Source: UBA12465 sp964408785
Lineage (GTDB): Bacteria; Patescibacteriota; Patescibacteriia; Patescibacteriales; UBA12465
DNA length: 6,895 nucleotides
Assembly (NCBI GenBank): GCA_964408785.1
Contig: CAYPAS010000050.1
Span: 1 to 6,895 of the forward strand
Direction of reading: 5' to 3'
Under the pieces are notes generated by a model. It worked only from the letters and a program-made list of their open reading frames with translations, did no database searches and was not told the origin of the DNA. Both the position numbers and the translations under genes were made by a program. Below are positions 5,653 through 6,895 of the stretch, in pieces; the first letter of the stretch is position 1; each line of letters starts with the position of its first letter.

Positions 5653-6321
5653 TTATTTCTTTAACTCTTTCTTCTCAGTCTTCACTTCCTTGTTTTCCGG
5701 CTTCTTAGACGAATCCTTGCCTTCGATCTTTTCAGAACGGTGTAATTTTTTCAAAGCCTCGATAGTACAACGCGCGTTATTAATCTTATTATTGCTACCT
5801 AAAGTCTTGGAGGTGATATTAGGAACACCGGCTAATTCTAAAATAGCGCGAGTAACACCGCCGGCGATAACGCCGCGACCTTGTTTAGCCGGCTTAAGAA
5901 TTAATTTAGCGGCTCCGACTTTCTGCTCAACTTCGTGAGGTATAGTTCCTTTAACTATCGGTACATTAATAATCTCTTTCTTGGCGCGATTAACCGCTTT
6001 GTTAACAGCCATGGTCACATCAGCTCCCTTGCCAAGTCCGACCGCTACATTGCCTTTCTTATCGCCGATAGCGACGCAGGCGCGGAAATTCATTCTCTTG
6101 CCACCAGCCATAACGCGGGTAACGCGAGCTACTTCCAGCATCCGCTGTTCCATCTCATCTTTCGGTTTTTCTTCGCGAGGACCGCGTCCCTTGAAGGAAC
6201 GGCCACGTCCGCCACGCTTCTCCTTATTACCATCTCCATAAATATCCTTGGCAACAGTAGCCGCGGCATTGTTGGAGTTTTTTTCCTGAGAAGCTGCTTT
6301 GTTCTTTTTATCTTCGGGCAT
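5653..6321 (-). CDS. rpsE: 30S ribosomal protein S5 with long basic N-terminal extension
   Basis: S5 is a small-subunit protein involved in decoding accuracy and mRNA entry. This copy has 222 residues against 167 in E. coli. The N-terminal double-stranded-RNA-binding-like domain occupies about 62-125 (VARVTRVMAGGKRMNFRACV, then AIGDKKGNVAVGLGKGADV). The C-terminal domain is at about 130-195, with the highly conserved GRGVIAGGVTRAILELAGV at 148-166 and GSNNKINNARCTIEAL at 175-190. Residues 1-52 are an added low-complexity stretch rich in N, K, R and G, including RGGRGRSFKGRGPR at 36-49. The C-terminus past 200 is a K/E tail. Extensions of this kind are seen in CPR S5 proteins. The ATG at 6321 has no Shine-Dalgarno sequence. 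The next gene, rplO, begins 4 nt after the stop, leaving no room for rpmD. Confidence 0.98.
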   Translation of the reverse strand: MPEDKKNKAASQEKNSNNAAATVAKDIYGDGNKEKRGGRGRSFKGRGPREEKPKDEMEQRMLEVARVTRVMAGGKRMNFRACVAIGDKKGNVAVGLGKGADVTMAVNKAVNRAKKEIINVPIVKGTIPHEVEQKVGAAKLILKPAKQGRGVIAGGVTRAILELAGVPNITSKTLGSNNKINNARCTIEALKKLHRSEKIEGKDSSKKPENKEVKTEKKELKK

Positions 6322-6353
6322 ATTTCGTAGATTAATTCACAAATTATAAATTC

Positions 6354-6710
6354 CTAGAATTCTAAGCCGCCTTCGCGAGCACCTTCGGCCGCCGCTTTAA
6401 CGCGACCGTGATATTTATTAGCACCGCGATCAAAAACCGCCTGGGAAATATTTTTATCCTTCGCCTTCTTAGCGATAGTCTTTCCTAATTCCTTGCTAGC
6501 CTCGGTCTTTTTCATTTTAGCGCCGGATATTTCTTTCATAGAAGCGCTAGCCAAAGTCTTTCCCTGTTCATCATCGATAAGTTGCAAGAACATACCGCGG
6601 TTAGAACGGAAAACGCTAAGGCGAGGGCGAAGAGCTGTACCGCCAATCTTAGCGCGGACACGTCCGTGGCGACGGGCTTCTCTTTGATTCTTTTCTGTAA
6701 TTTTATCCAT
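6354..6710 (-). CDS. rplR: 50S ribosomal protein L18
   Basis: This encodes 118 residues, about the usual bacterial L18 length (117 in E. coli). L18 binds 5S rRNA and helps place it in the central protuberance of the large subunit. Visible family marks are a basic N-terminus (residues 7-20, RR and RVR clusters), the RPRLSVFRSN segment at 28-37, and the C-terminal block AVFDRGANKYHGRVKAAAEG at 91-110 followed by AREGGLEF. The YHGRVKA-type motif with the GAREGGL ending is diagnostic. The ATG at 6708-6710 is chosen because it gives full length and follows rplF by 23 nt. The bases before it (ending AATCAT) contain no Shine-Dalgarno sequence. The stop is TAG. It is cotranscribed with rplF and rpsE by position. 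Confidence 0.97.
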   Translation of the reverse strand: MDKITEKNQREARRHGRVRAKIGGTALRPRLSVFRSNRGMFLQLIDDEQGKTLASASMKEISGAKMKKTEASKELGKTIAKKAKDKNISQAVFDRGANKYHGRVKAAAEGAREGGLEF

Positions 6711-6733
6711 ATGATTAATTGCTTGTTTTTAGA

Positions 6734-6895
6734 TTATTTGCCCTTAGAAGCCGCCTTACCAGCCTTGCGTCTAATGATTTCATCAGAATATTTAATACCC
6801 TTTCCTTTATAAGGTTCTGGCTTACGGATTTTTCTGATTTGAGCGGCTACTTCGCCAAGAAGAGTTTTGTCAGCGCTTTCTAAAGTTAAGACATT
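6734..6895 (-). CDS. rplF: 50S ribosomal protein L6, C-terminal fragment
   Basis: The frame is open from the window edge and ends in TAA at 6734-6736, giving the last 53 residues. The end carries the L6 signature: EVAAQIRKIRKPEPYKGKG followed by IKYSDEIIRRKAGKAA. This is the conserved C-terminal strand-helix of the second L6 domain, which contacts 23S rRNA near the sarcin-ricin loop in the large subunit. The final residues (SKGK) form a short basic tail typical of the family. The start lies outside the window, so this is a window truncation and not a broken gene. It sits directly before rplR with 23 nt between them, the standard spc-operon order rplF-rplR-rpsE. The identification is firm although only the C-terminal part is visible. 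Confidence 0.93.
   Translation of the reverse strand, partial: NVLTLESADKTLLGEVAAQIRKIRKPEPYKGKGIKYSDEIIRRKAGKAASKGK

Noticed and set aside
5935..6330. A 131-codon plus-strand open frame, with another at 5981-6241
   Set aside because: Both are antisense to rpsE, whose identity is certain, and neither product resembles a known protein.
6355..6364. Perfect 10-bp palindrome TAGAATTCTA over the rplR stop codon
   Set aside because: It is short and AT-rich, has no T-run after it, and lies inside an operon. It is likely chance.
1..6895. tRNA, rRNA, CRISPR, insertion sequence or attachment site
   Set aside because: I looked for cloverleaf-like arms with a CCA-type end, regularly spaced direct repeats, terminal inverted repeats and transposase or integrase motifs, and found none. 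Nearly all bases are taken up by coding sequence.

Overview
The window is a piece of a bacterial chromosome in which every supported gene lies on the minus strand, so transcription runs from high to low coordinates. It most likely comes from a member of the Candidate Phyla Radiation (Patescibacteria, perhaps a Parcubacteria-type lineage). The reasons are: rpmD (ribosomal protein L30) is absent from its usual place between rpsE and rplO, a loss established for the CPR; S5 carries a basic N-terminal extension of about 50 residues; the proteins have a CPR-like sequence character; and the local gene order is simplified. No rRNA is present, so this placement is inference.

Region 1 (about 6895 to 3951) is the end of the spc ribosomal-protein operon: rplF (C-terminal part only), rplR, rpsE, rplO and secY, separated by 4 to 32 nt. 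It supplies large- and small-subunit ribosomal proteins and the protein-export channel. A perfect 12-bp GC-centred inverted repeat (3905-3931) behind secY looks like the operon's terminator. adk, infA and rpmJ, common near secY elsewhere, do not follow it.

Region 2 (3900 to about 1345) is a housekeeping cluster: map (methionine aminopeptidase), ruvX/yqgF (Holliday-junction-resolvase-like RNase H fold), recO (recombination mediator), then two small uncharacterised genes of 62 and 115 codons. map, ruvX and recO are 3-4 nt apart. A promoter with a perfect TATAAT lies between the terminator and map, and its -35 element falls inside the terminator hairpin.

Region 3 (1303 to 1) is the beginning of a long open frame that leaves the window after 434 codons. 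It encodes an unrecognised, K/E/N/D-rich, mainly helical protein with a very acidic disordered tail. It is much more AT-rich than the rest: sampled lines average about 27% GC here against about 42% elsewhere. It is also the only gene with a clear Shine-Dalgarno sequence.

I see no mobile element, CRISPR array, tRNA, rRNA or defence system. The main points for a second look are the uniform ATATG start context without Shine-Dalgarno sequences, the terminator/promoter overlap, a 20-residue insertion between metal ligands of the methionine aminopeptidase, a degenerate zinc finger in RecO, and the compositionally distinct long gene. No gap between genes exceeds 74 nt, so there is no long non-coding stretch to describe.
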